Assembly: GCA_015680685.1 (NCBI GenBank)
Contig: MNCI01014407.1
Coordinates: 753,231 to 817,230, forward strand
DNA: 64,000 nt
Direction: 5' to 3'
DNA from: Gnetum montanum
Lineage: Eukaryota > Streptophyta > Gnetopsida > Gnetales > Gnetaceae
Under the pieces are notes generated by a model, which saw nothing but the letters and a program-made list of their open reading frames with translations, ran no database searches and was not told the origin of the DNA. The first letter of the stretch is position 1, and each line of letters starts with the position of its first letter. The translations under genes were made by a program, and so were the position numbers. Of the stretch, positions 32,827-43,875 are shown piece after piece.

Positions 32827-32837
32827 TCGTGGGGGTA
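32827..32837 (+). promoter_or_regulatory. Polypurine tract of element 3
   Basis: 'gtcgtgggggta' abuts the 3' LTR start. The same 'tgggggta' abuts the 3' LTRs of elements 1 and 4 on the minus strand. Confidence 0.75.
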
Positions 32838-33598
32838 TGATGAGACATGAATTGCACATAGTGCTGGTGGCCGCGTTAAGGCACCCACGATAAGGCACCC
32901 CTGTTGTATCATGGGCCACGATGTATCATGGGCCGCGATATCGCGTCCTCCCCGCGATATCGCGTACGCGATATCGCAGCCAGCCGCAATTCCTATAAAT
33001 AAGAGGCGGCTCTCCCTCATTTNNNNNNNNNNNNNNNNNNNNNNNNNNNNNNNNNNNNNNNNNNNNNNNNNNNNNNNNNNNNNNNNNNNNNNNNNNNNNN
33101 NNNNNNNNNNNNNNNNNNNNNNNNNNNNNNNNNNNNNNNNNNNNNNNNNNNNNNNNNNNNNNNNNNNNNNNNNNNNNNNNNNNNNNNNNNNNNNNNNNNN
33201 NNNNNNNNNNNNNNNNNNNNNNNNNNNNNNNNNNNNNNNNNNNNNNNNNNNNNNNNNNNNNNNNNNNNNNNNNNNNNNNNNNNNNNNNNNNNNNNNNNNN
33301 NNNNNNNNNNNNNNNNNNNNNNNNNNNNNNNNNNNNNNNNNNNNNNNNNNNNNNNNNNNNNNNNNNNNNNNNNNNNNNNNNNNTCAGGAGTAGCATTAGA
33401 TTAGAACACATCATACACCTCATCTAGACTAAACCATACGTGACATATGCAAAACTAGTCTAGATGGGAAGACAGCGAACTGCGACCTAAGGCTAACTAT
33501 CTAGGTACCACAACTAGTCCATCTGCGGAGTTCGACCGGATAGCGCGTGCGACGCTCGTTTCGTATGGTTGAGTGTAGGGATACCTCGCCACTCATCA
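32838..33598 (+). repeat. Element 3 3' LTR, interrupted by a gap
   Basis: Same start and end as the 5' LTR. TATA box at 32994-33001. It has an extra palindromic unit at about 32945-32977 that the 5' LTR lacks. Confidence 0.92.
33023..33383. other. Assembly gap (361 N)
   Basis: Run of N inside the 3' LTR. By comparison with the 5' LTR, about 650-700 bp of LTR belongs here, so the N count underestimates it. Confidence 0.95.
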
Positions 33599-33603
33599 AC
33601 AAG

Positions 33604-34342
33604 CCCCACATAAATGAATAAAATATTCAAAACCAAGCCTATACTACTTGTGATTAAAAGTTTAATCCTGGTCTCATTTTCAATTCCACACAAAACACCT
33701 ATATGTACATGATACCAAACTCAAACCTAAATAAATGGTTCAATTTTGGATATTCTCAAATTTTGGACCCCCTCAATTCTTTCATATTAGCCAATTGATG
33801 ATAGATAGCCATGATTTAGACAAGATGGGGCAAGCAAGAGCAGCTTATACAACCTATGCTCTCCTATTACATGCATGTCTTATGTACTTCCCATTAATAC
33901 TACTTAGATTTATCAAAAATAGTTAAACAAGACAGGGCAAGCAAGAGTAACTTATACAACATATGCTCTTCTATTACATGATATGTCTTCTGCACTTCTC
34001 ATTAATACTGCTTGGATTTATCTCAATCTTCTTCTTGCCTATTGCTCAACTTACACAACAAAAACTTTGATTTTGTTAAGAATATATGGCTTTTAGCCAA
34101 TGGTGACCATGGATCAAGAAGAAAATTTTAGCTTGCAATTTTTGCATCAAACTTGAACCTAAAAAAGCAAGTGAAACAATGTTGCATATTAAATATAAAA
34201 TCATAAAAAAACATCTAGCTTAAGAACTAGGATGGTTGTGAAATGACAACAAAAATAGGTTTACAATAATTTAATCAAGTTTTACAATGAAGTAAAGTAC
34301 GAGTTATTGAATTTGAATTTATAACCTTTGTTTTATAATATA
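33604..34342. repeat. No gene; contains ~105-bp two-copy tandem duplication
   Basis: About 33818-33920 and 33925-34025 share 'ggggcaagcaagag', 'cttatacaac.tatgctct' and 'cattaatact.ctt.gattta', about 88% alike. The rest is AT-rich with no gene. Confidence 0.7.
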
Positions 34343-34392
34343 AGTAGTGATGGGACGCAATATTGTGGCGGACACGATATCGCGTCCCATCA

Positions 34393-36290
34393 TATCTCCA
34401 TGATTGAATAAAAACTCGTCCTCAAGTTCCTTACAAAATATTGGGATGGTATGGGATTATTGACTCAAAATGGAACTAATGGGATGACATGTGAACGTAT
34501 CATCATTACAAGACAAGACAAAACTGGTGTTCATGACAACAAGAGTGAACACCTTATACATTTGACATCAGGCCTTATTTGGCAGTTGAGAGAGAAGAGA
34601 GAAGAAAGAAATTTTGCTACTGCCAATGCCAAGATTGTGCCTTTCGTTGCCCATCCGTAAGCACGCCATCCATCTTGCTCCTTGCATAGCTGCTTCCAGC
34701 ACTACTCCATTCCAAGTGTTCCCTCCAGATCCAATCCGTTGTTGTATGATTGCCATATGCATGCACAACACAGTCTTTATATTAGCAAGGGTAAATGAAT
34801 CACAATGCAGTTGATACCTTGCTTCGGTGAAAGGTCCATTGGCTGAGTTGTGATATGGCTGATATGGATATGGAGATATCATAGTGGTGACTATCGAAGG
34901 TGTAGGGGTTAGGAGAAAATCAAAAAAATTGGACCAGGACCCCCATGACTAATCGCGAACCTCCGATAGCGATAGAATGGAGAAAGGAAAAGAACAAGAA
35001 AGATGGAGAAAAAGAGAACTATAACATCGATGGAATGGATGTCAAGATGGAAATGAACAAAATAGAGTGGATTGCAAAAATGTTAAGGGAAAGAATTTAA
35101 CTGATGCACCAAATAGGAATGTTAGTGGGTCCTTCCCAAAGCAGGCTCATGCCCTTAATACCCTGACAAACCCACATTCAAAGAGTTTGTAGGCTCTAGG
35201 AACGTCATGTGAAACAAGAGTTAAAGTCTTAACCACAAGAATTTACCAAAAAGAAAACAATGCATCCACCAAGATATACATTGATGATACAACCGGAAAT
35301 GAGGTGAACAATGGAGAGAAGGATGGAGAGAAGAGAATGGAATGGAATTCCAAGAATAAGGTGGTGTACAACCCCTTGTGTGTTTCATGGTTAATGTAAC
35401 TTAGCAGGTCCCATTCCAAGTCCGGCCTCAACAAACCACATACAGTGACTTTGCATTAATACATTCGGCCAATCCATCCCCTTGAAGTAACAAGAATGTC
35501 ATCCCAAAGAGTCACCACCATTTTGACAAAACAAGAAGGAGAGAATGGGAAGCGAGAAGGGCCTTAGTTAGAGGGAACATGTTTATTTTAGTTCCATAAC
35601 CAGTGCTTGTAGCCCAAATGATTATTTCGTCTAAGGGGTGTGCTTTGAATTCTCACAGTTTTTTTTAATGTTTATGCGTGAGAACCACACTATGCAAAGA
35701 CTTTCTTATTTTTATTCGCTCAACTTCCCGATAATTGGGTAACGTTGGAACAACAAGAAAACTCAAGAAGAAAACATCCAAGCACCCAAGAGAATGGCCA
35801 TCACAAATGCATCAAGTTCCCTTGAAGTCACACCCTTTTCAATCCTTAAGTCCTTCCTTAGTTTGAGAAATGCTCAGTCACCGATTCATTATAGTTATTA
35901 TTATAGAAAGGGACTGTACATTTCCAAGCCGAGAGAGACCATAGAAATTTGTGGATGTCTGGATGAAGTGGACTTATTGCCTATCATATCAAAAGAACCA
36001 TACCTTAGTATCAACATCATGACTTAAAGGTAAAAACCAAACATTAGCAATCAATAGGAAAACAGTTCATACCATCATGAAGAACACTTATTGGGTGACA
36101 AACTTACAAGATGGATAACACACACACACACACACACACACAATGAAAAAGTATAATGATGTTGTAAAACAAAAATAAGAAAATTTAAAGAAATTTGTAA
36201 AATAAAAATGTGTAAATCAAAAACGTGTAAAACAAAAATGTGTAAAACAACAATGTGTAAAACAAAAACTAAAAAGACCTGAGGGCCTCA
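34393..36290 (-). other. Element 2 noncoding 3' region
   Basis: Collinear with 8613-10560 of element 1. It includes a (CA)n run at 36119-36142 and a short minisatellite of 'aaaatgtgtaaaacaa' units at 36180-36270. No coding frame. Confidence 0.75.
36119..36142. repeat. (CA)n microsatellite
   Basis: About 12 perfect CA units. Confidence 0.95.
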
Positions 36291-36295
36291 AATGA

Positions 36296-39200
36296 TTAGC
36301 ATAGGTGGCCATCTCCCCCATGACTGAATGGAAAGGGAGAGATCTGAAATAATGAACGCCTGTTTGAATTTCTTAAAAGTGTCCAACTTCTCCCGATTGA
36401 TGTTTTCAAGTTAAGGGGTGGAAGTTGGTGACGCTCAGATTCCAATGTATCTATGCTTTCGTTATGGGCATGAGTTGTTCCCCCAGTTCGTTCCATGCAT
36501 GTTGGTTGGTTGCTCTTTCGATTAGCTATCAACCACGGGGTGTCCACTTGTTGTGTGATTGCTACATACAGGCATCTTTGTCTCAGAGTTTCTAGGGCAC
36601 ACCAGTTGCATGCAGGAGATGCTGAGCATTCCCCCATGTCATCACCCTCTAATTCACTGTATGTGATGCATAGAACTTTCTTCTTCTCGATCTTTCCATA
36701 AATGTTTACCTTAGATATTTCCAAGGAAAGATCATGAATTCCTAGGCATGCGTCTATTGTACTTAGCCATGCCCTTCCCATTATAATTGGAAGTCCCCTT
36801 TGTTGCTGTTGACTTCTATCACTAGGAAATTAGCTGGGTATGACCAACCACACACAATGGTAACGATGTCCTCCACCAATCCCAAGGGAATGGTGATGTA
36901 CTGGTCAACCAGCTCTAGTTGAATATTGCTCTTCTTGAGTGGAGGCAGGTTTTAGGCTTGATACATTTCTCATGATATTAAGTTGACTTTGGAACCTGAG
37001 TCAAGAAGAGGGTTATGTGGTTCATTCCCGGCAACTTGGAGATAAATTAGGGGGCTTCCAGGATCAGAGAATTTCTTGGGAAGGTGGCCCACCTTGATCC
37101 AGTTGGTAACGGTATGTGTTAACATAACCATATGCGTTAAGCTCTGTTGTTGGATTGAAGGGAGCTTTGAAGCCTTGTATGTTGGAGGAGTGTGCACAGA
37201 CTCAATCGCTTGTGGTTGTGAGAGCTTGTCTGGGCTTTTGATTCTGAAGAAAGGTCTTCTCTTATTGCAGTTGTCAGAACCTTCAGCAGGTTGAAGGTTT
37301 ACGGCTCTTGTAGCATTATATTGCTGCGGTTGAGTGGGGAGTTCCCCTTGCATTGTTGGAGTGGGTGGTAGTGGAACTACCGGAATAAGAGTGGTGGATG
37401 GATTTGGAGGATGGTATGGATGTGGAGTGTCTCCCAGAGGAGAAGGAGTCCTTCTAAAATACTCTCGAACTTGGTAGTGGCATTGTGGAGTTGTGTGACC
37501 CATGGAGTCACTTGGAGAAACTGGCTGCTACACGTAGTAGCCATAAGGATTGGGTTGCCGATAAGGGTATTGTTGCCTCGGTGGTGGCATCCCCCATGAC
37601 TGTGGATATTGCCATTGCTGATGTTTCCTGATGGGTTGTGGTGGAGTTCCACTTGGATAGTACGTTAATGGTTGGTGGAACTGTCTTGGATTACCTTGGG
37701 GATAAGGTAACCTCCGGGGTGCTTGCTATTTATTAAGTCGCAGGTTGAGTGCATACACCCCAGAATCTTGTAGATGTGAGATGATTGGACAACATCCCTT
37801 AGGATGGTCATATTGGTAGATCTCACATCCACCGTCATTGTCTGTATCCAAATCCACAACCTCATCGGCCATAGTCATTTTTCCCTTACCCTTGTCACGT
37901 GCATGGCGTAAATCTCTCCGCTTTTTATTATCCTTGTCACTACTTCGTTCCTCCTTAGACTCTTTTATGATTTTCAAAACTGTTTCGAATATAGAGTCTA
38001 AGGAATCCCACATTTGATCCACCTTAGCTGACACTTTGGTTGTTAGCTTTTGGAGCGGCAAGGTTTTTCTATTCACCAACTTTTCGAGTGGTGACTCATC
38101 CTCTTCCTCACAGAATCTCGCTCCCCTCTTTCGAAGGGAAGGATCGCAGTTATATTCTTCTGCGCTTTCTCTTTTTTGTAGCTCCCCTTCTTCTTTGGCT
38201 ACTTGCTCTAACAACCTATGAATTTCATGGGATCTAAGTTCAAATAATCTCCCTTGGGCATAAGTCCCAAGGGTTCTCCTAGTTTCGTACCTTAGCCCAT
38301 CTACGAGATGGCGAAGTTGATCCCATTGTGCGTAGCCATGGCCCGGGCAACGTTGTAACAATGCATAGTATCGGTCCATGGCAGCATCCAAGGGTTCGTG
38401 AGTACCTTGCTTCCATCCTTGGATCTGCTTATGCAAATTGGCCATTCTCGAGTACGTTTGGTATTTATCGTTGAACAACTCTAACATCGTACTCCATCTC
38501 CTAATGGTTTCCAGTTCTAAGGACCGGTCCCAACTCTCTGCTTCCTTTATGAGTGTCCTAGGAAACAACTTTAGTTTCTGCCCCTCGTTTTTGATATTTT
38601 GCAAGGCGCAGACATCATGAAATGCTTGTAAATGATTTTGCAGATCAGCATTGTATCCCCCCTCAAACCGTGGGATGTTATTCATATATAATCTCTTGAT
38701 CCAGCTATCTTTTTGATGCCTTGTAGGTATTCTAATTGCCTCCGTGATATCTAACATACTTTGGGTGGCAAGTAGGGGTTCGTCATGATCATCTCTCTCA
38801 TGACGTCTATGATGCCTACGTGGTTCCCTACTTCCCCTTCTATGCCTTGACTCTCTCGAATGCCCTCATCCTCTCTCTCGACTGTCTCGTCGAGGGTTCT
38901 CATTTCGCTCACCCTTATCCTCACCGTTATGCTCTCTATGACTACGTCCTGATGTGGAAGGAGAGGGTGAATGATGTGATGAAGGGGAAGAAGAAGGAGA
39001 ACCATCACCATGACGATGTTTCTTACCTTCTCTTCTGTGGCTATGGCCCCGATCATGATGACGATTTGAATGCTCGTCCTTGTCATGTGTTTTTGTTCCC
39101 TCAATGAACAATTCGTGTTCATGGGGATCAAAACCAGGGTTGTGTATCATGGAGTGTAGGTTTTGATACCCCACCTCCTTACTATCGTTAGGAGGGGGAA

Positions 39201-39660
39201 CATCATTTGATAGAGAACCCGTTATAAGTGGTTCGCTATCTCTAATTTCACTTAGGATGTGTGGGACCCCTTTGCCCTTCAACAATGTATGGTGGCTGTC
39301 CTGCCGCGAGTCCCTTAAACGTTGTGCTGCTGTGGGATGGTAATCCCTTGTGTCAAAGTCACCTATAATGTATTCAGCATATAGCTATGTCATGCTGATC
39401 TGTGCTAGAGCATGGAGGAGCATGTTAGGGACTACACGATCTGGAGGTAACACTATGTTACCTTGCAAATCTCTCCAACCCAGTTGTTCATCCTGATGGA
39501 GGATAAAAGTAAAATCGGGTGTATACTCATTGGGATGAGTATATACCACCTGGTACCATTGAGGAACTGGTGGTTCTCGATTATGCATGTTAGACTGCCG
39601 ACTGTTTCTTGTATGATCCCTAGGTGGTGAAGTGCTCTTATGAGAAGAAGAAGAAGACAT
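36296..39660 (-). pseudogene. Element 2 gag-protease polyprotein, few stops
   Basis: From ATG at 39660 (MSSSSSHKSTSPPRD) one minus-strand frame stays open to 36970 except for four stops (near 39385, 38866, 37726 and 37531). It includes an Arg/Ser/His-rich linker, a gag core (QKLKLFPRTLIKEAESW, QIQGWKQGTHEPLDA, CPGHGYAQWDQLRHLVDGLR), a degraded knuckle CEIYQYDHPKGCCP in which the second Cys is now Tyr, a Pro/Gln-rich part, and an aspartic-protease active site LLDSGSKVNLIS near 37000. After a frameshift, 36781-36296 continues with MGRAWLSTIDACLGIHDLSL. The frame then ends without a reverse transcriptase. It is less decayed than element 1 and shows that gag and protease form one frame in this family. 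Confidence 0.88.
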
Positions 39661-39785
39661 TGTTTTTATTTGGTGTGCTGATTAACCGTTATATAATTTT
39701 TTGTTTAATTAATCCTAAGGGTTCGTTTAAGCTCCAAACGATGTGGATGATTTCCTATGTTCTACTTAGCGCACAAACACTTAGT

Positions 39786-39802
39786 CCCCGGCAACGGTGC
39801 CA
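39786..39802 (-). promoter_or_regulatory. Primer-binding site, tRNA-Asp type (element 2)
   Basis: Minus strand TGGCACCGTTGCCGGGG, one mismatch to the tRNA-Asp 3' end complement, one base after the LTR. Confidence 0.88.
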
Positions 39803-39803
39803 C

Positions 39804-40600
39804 TGATGAGTGGCAATGTACCCCTATACTCAACCATACGAATACAAGCGTTACACCCACGATCCGGTCGGACTCCACAGACTAAGTGCCTACACGCCTT
39901 ATGGAACACTTAAGGTTAATCATTTGTTGTCTTCCCAGACTTACTTGTATTTATCACGGTTGTATGGTTAAGTAAGTTTGAGGTATATGATTTTTTATAT
40001 TTTTTTTGTTTTATCTCCTATGCTGATGAGGTGAAGGGTGAAGAGACTAATTAACTAACTTTAACTAACTAACTAAGCCTTAATTAACCTAGCATCAACA
40101 TCTGTTCCCACTTACCGTTCACACCTTGAACCAATGCAACCTTGGTTACCAAACGCTATTTGTTACTAGGATCACCAAGCGTAACGCACGTGGTCGAAGC
40201 GGTCGTACTGTGCACTTAACTATGGGAGAAGGGTTGAGAGAGATTTAATTAACTAATAAAGAGATTAAATGATAAACAATAAATAACAATAAATAAAGTC
40301 CTATTTAGCCTATTCCATGCACTACAAGGTTTATCCAAGAAGTCCGTCTTTATTGCCATACAAAAACTTGTGTTCAAGTACAATATTTGCTTGAATAAAG
40401 ATCCGTTCACTTTGGAGCTCCTACTGCGAGCACATAGAAATTATTCTATCTCTAGAGAGGTAAAACTGCCAGATTTTTGCTACGGTCTAGGCCTAGATGA
40501 GAAACAAGGGAGAGTCATCTCTTATTTATAGACTTGGCGGTGCACCGTGATATCGCATACGCGATATAGCAAGGGGAAGACGCGATATCGCGGCCCATCA
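39804..40600 (-). repeat. Element 2 5' LTR
   Basis: 797 bp, close in length to element 1 LTRs. TATA box 40532-40525 on the minus strand, 68 bp from the LTR start, preceded by GATATCGC palindromes. Confidence 0.9.
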
Positions 40601-40605
40601 AGTAG

Positions 40606-41493
40606 ACACCAAATTTTGATGTTGAATTTGAAGAATATTCTAAAGTTTCATGTTTTGTCAAGCTATGTCAGCTTCCTTCAATTTTTCATTGTGCAACAAG
40701 GCCTTACCCTTCAATGCCATTAAGCATATAGAATTCATTTTCATACAATTTAGTCCTCATAGTTTTTGTTGTTGTTGTTGTTGAAGTCAATCTTCTTAAC
40801 CATAAAAAGAAATTGGAATTATAAACAAGTGGAAATACTTTCATTCAACTAATTATATCTTATAATCTTCTTAATTCTTGCAACTTTTATCATTGTTAAA
40901 TATATTTGTTTAATGTTTGTATTTTTTTGCTTTAGGAAAAAAATCTTGAGTAAAAGAAAAAATGCATTGAAGTTGAGGATAAAAAAGATAATTTGCAGCT
41001 AAAGATATGAAAAATCAAGTTAATGTCAATGATAAGAATGATTAAATGGAAATAATAGAAGCTTCCATGAATATTCTTCCTTATACCATAGGAAGTATTG
41101 ATTAGTTTGGACAAATAGCTTATAAGGCAAATTTGTTTTTATCTAATAAGAACAATGTTAACTCAAAGATCAAACTAATGTTGATAATCATGTTATAATT
41201 AATAATAAAAAGTCTTGAAATAAGCTTAACATTAAGCAACTAAGTAATTGTAATGAATAATATGTACCAACATTTTCCTATTTATCTAGCTTTCCTACAA
41301 ATGTTGTTGTTTTGACATAACTTTCCATTGCTATCTCTAATTCTTTGATATTTTAAGTTCAAGCGCAAATGTTGAAAGTGATAAGTTGGAACATAAACCA
41401 GTATATATCTATGTATGTAGACCATTTTTTTGCTTGAAAAATAAAATAACCTATATCCAGATCTTCTTACTAATAATTATTTTTTGTCTCTCT
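40606..41493. other. No gene seen
   Basis: AT-rich intergenic DNA without a supported frame. Confidence 0.55.
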
Positions 41494-41830
41494 CTTCATC
41501 ATCATCATAGCCTTGTCCCAACAAAATGGGGTTAGCTACATGAGTGTTTTTTTTTTACCATGCACCTCTATGAAGAGCTAGATCTTTTTTTATTTATAAT
41601 TTCTTCAAATCATATTTGATCATTTTTCCCATGTCTTTGTTGGCCTTCCTTTTGGTGGCTTTTGTGGAATAATAATGTCACAACCTTTGTTTATAAGTTC
41701 ATTGTTTGATCTTCCTTGTACATGTCCAAACCATCTAACTTGCCATTCTTATAACTTATCTGAAATAGAAGCCACTCTAAGTCTTCCTCTACTATATGTA
41801 TTATGTAGTTGATCTCTTCTAGTAACATTC
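41494..41830 (-). mobile_element. RTE-type LINE 3'-end fragment
   Basis: Plus strand 'catcatcatcatagccttgt' and 'aatggggttagctacatga' are hallmarks of the reverse-complemented 3' tail of plant RTE LINEs. Further in, the minus strand encodes WQVRWFGHVQ, the conserved end of the RTE polyprotein. It is truncated and stop-ridden. Confidence 0.8.
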
Positions 41831-41997
41831 AACATCTATTGAAGCTTTCACATTTTTGTCTCTCTATGTTTCAAAATATCAATTATAAAGTTGTATATGT
41901 TAGTAGACATCCTAAAAATGGAAAGTTTCTTTTTGGTGTTTTTTACTTTGTGTTAAGCATGTCATTTAGTCCCTTTTTTCTTATTAACAATGATGTA

Positions 41998-42177
41998 TGA
42001 GCCTAGTGGTATAGGTCTTGACCTAGTAATCCTAGGTCACAAGTTTGATTTTACTAGGTAGCACTAAGTTATAAACTTCTATAAATCTTGGCTGTACCTA
42101 TTATTAATATTATTTTTGGGGTCTATCACCTCTATATTCAAAAAACAAAAACAAAAAAACAAAAAAAAAAAAAAAAC
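41998..42177 (+). repeat. SINE-like repeat, family 1, with A-rich tail
   Basis: 'cctagtggtataggtcttga' (A-box-like), 'cacaagtttgatttta' (B-box-like), 'tagcactaagttataa', then an A-rich (CAAAAA)n tail at 42142-42177. The tail supports retroposition. Confidence 0.7.
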
Positions 42178-42394
42178 CATTTTATCCTAACAATTTAGAT
42201 GTATTGTTTAATCATATTTGCATCACTTTCAATTTCATTACTACACAAGTAATAATAGTGGCTAATGATAGTTGTCTCAAATGGCTAGCTCATTTTCTTG
42301 TTAGTTTAAAGGTTGTCACTTCAAGTCACCCATGAGGCATTATTATATTCCTCTAAAGGCAGCATTTCTATAATTCTTCTATTATATGTTTACA

Positions 42395-42870
42395 CCTATG
42401 GGTGTAGCATGGTAGTCAATATAGTCACTTCTCAATTAGGAGGTTGTAGGTTCAATTCATGCCAACTTTCATGAATGTGCTACAAGCCTCAACAAAAGCT
42501 TACACTAATTTAACTAAAAGAAATTTAAAAAGTATGTCTTTTTACCCTTTGTTTTATTACATCATTTCTTCCATGTCACGTGCATGAAGAAATATACTTT
42601 ATTAAAGTAATAACTACAAAATTTTTAATCATCATATCACCTATGATTTTTGAATTTTTGGTAAGTCAACTTAGTGATGCTTCCTAGAATTATGCACTAG
42701 AATTTGACAAAATAATAATGATAATAGTTTAATGGAAATAGTGTTGTTTACTTTTCAAGTTATAAGATTAAAGTTAAAGCTTAGATATAGCCACTTGGAG
42801 AGCCATTAGGCTTTTGCTCATCTACTCACCCTTCCATGACACCACTTAGCATTAAGTCTCTAGGCATTGC
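42395..42870 (+). repeat. Dispersed repeat copy related to 160-690
   Basis: A Pol III-like head ('gtagcatggtagtcaa', 'ggttcaattcatgcc') is followed by blocks also found at 160-690 in the same order ('cttacactaatttaactaaa', 'caaaatttttaatcat', 'ccacttggagagccattagg'). Confidence 0.55.
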
Positions 42871-43009
42871 ATATGATGTATAAGTTAATTTGGAGGGTTG
42901 GAATTTGAATGAATTACTATAAATTAGCAACCTCTTGCCTAACCAGATAATGTGCTAACCACAAGTCAACTGTCATAGATTAATAAAGTTATACTAAACC
43001 AAAATTTAA

Positions 43010-43160
43010 ATCTTTTCCTTTTAGAATTCCTTGGATCTATGGGACCAATTTTAGAATTCCTTTTACGAATTTTCTTTTAATTTATAACTTAGTGCTACCT
43101 ATTGAAATCAAACATGTGACCTAGGGTTACCAAGCCAAGACACTTTATTATTATAAACTA
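43010..43160 (-). repeat. SINE-like repeat, family 1
   Basis: Minus strand reads 'cttggcttggtaaccctag', 'gtcacatgtttgatttca', 'taggtagcactaagttataa' and 'tcccatagatccaagg', in the same order as the other copies. Confidence 0.7.
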
Positions 43161-43164
43161 AAAC

Positions 43165-43330
43165 TAAAATTTTTACTTAGGTCTATTGAGACCCCTTAAA
43201 TTTATAAGACTAGTTTTAGAATTCTTTTTATGTTTTTTTTTTCATTTGTAACTTAGTATTACCACTAGAATTGAACTTGTAACTTAGAATTATAAAATAT
43301 TTTTTATAAATAATGTATTAGTGTGTGAGA
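43165..43330 (-). repeat. SINE-like repeat, family 1 (adjacent copy)
   Basis: Plus strand 'tttacttaggtctattgaga', 'tttgtaacttagtattacca' and 'gaattgaacttgtaactta' repeat the pattern of the neighbour copy, more diverged. Confidence 0.6.
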
Positions 43331-43716
43331 TTAAATCTATAACAACGGTGAAGGGGCACCGCTGAAGCAATTGTCGAGCCTGGCAGGAAGACTCCTGATT
43401 TATGAAGACTATACACTGTAGCTTGGTGCAGTCACACAATCGGCAAACTAGAAGCATTGGTGTCAATGACTAACACGAGCACCTCCTACTAGCCTTAAAC
43501 TAGCCTTAAAGCAATACACAAATCATGCAATCAGTTCTTCAAAAATATCAAGTTATAAATTTCTAATAGAAAAATGCTCCCTTTGAACACTCCTGAGTGT
43601 GGAGGGGCAATTGTGGGACAATTATTTTGAGAATAACTCGAATAACCATTAAAAAGGAAAAGTAATGAACTCACATGTTAAGATATCCTTCTCATTCTAT
43701 TCTAGTCCGATGGCCT

Positions 43717-43724
43717 TATATACA
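43717..43724 (+). promoter_or_regulatory. Candidate TATA box of the PPR gene
   Basis: TTATATAC lies about 150 bp before the ATG at 43876, a suitable distance for a short 5' UTR. Confidence 0.4.
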
Positions 43725-43875
43725 CACTTCACAACCAGAAAGGAAATAAGCTACTTCGATATTGCTTTCAATCAAGTTACAGCCATGGAAGTGAGTCTTG
43801 ACAATTGCTGAAATTTCTTTCCCAAATTGTCATACAAACTCTTAACCCGAAACATGCAGATACTCATACACAGTG

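Larger units (their letters stand above)
27207..33598 (+). mobile_element. Element 3: gag-only LTR retrotransposon with extra ORF
   Basis: Starts TGATGAG, ends CTCATCA, with exact 5-bp duplication ACAAG (27202-27206 and 33599-33603). 5' LTR 27207-28202 (996 bp), primer site 28204-28220, gag 28333-30312, small second ORF near 32180-32653, polypurine tract 32827-32837, 3' LTR 32838-33598 with a 361-N gap. No protease, reverse transcriptase or integrase is present. The comparable parts of the two LTRs differ at about 2-3% of positions, mostly C/T or G/A, so this is the youngest complete insertion here. Confidence 0.95.
34348..40600 (-). mobile_element. Element 2: gag-protease LTR retrotransposon with collapsed 3' LTR
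   Basis: Bounded by exact 5-bp duplication AGTAG (34343-34347 and 40601-40605). On the minus strand: 5' LTR 40600-39804, primer site 39802-39786, gag-protease, about 2 kb noncoding, then a 45-bp remnant of the 3' LTR (34392-34348) that keeps TGATG at one end and CCCATCA at the other. Like element 1, it has no reverse transcriptase, RNase H or integrase. Confidence 0.93.

Noticed and set aside
32911-33423. Open frames of 160-165 codons around the second gap
   Set aside because: They run through N and lie in LTR sequence.
43873-43875. GTG as start of the PPR protein
   Set aside because: An ATG follows immediately in the same frame at 43876; plant nuclear genes rarely start at GTG.
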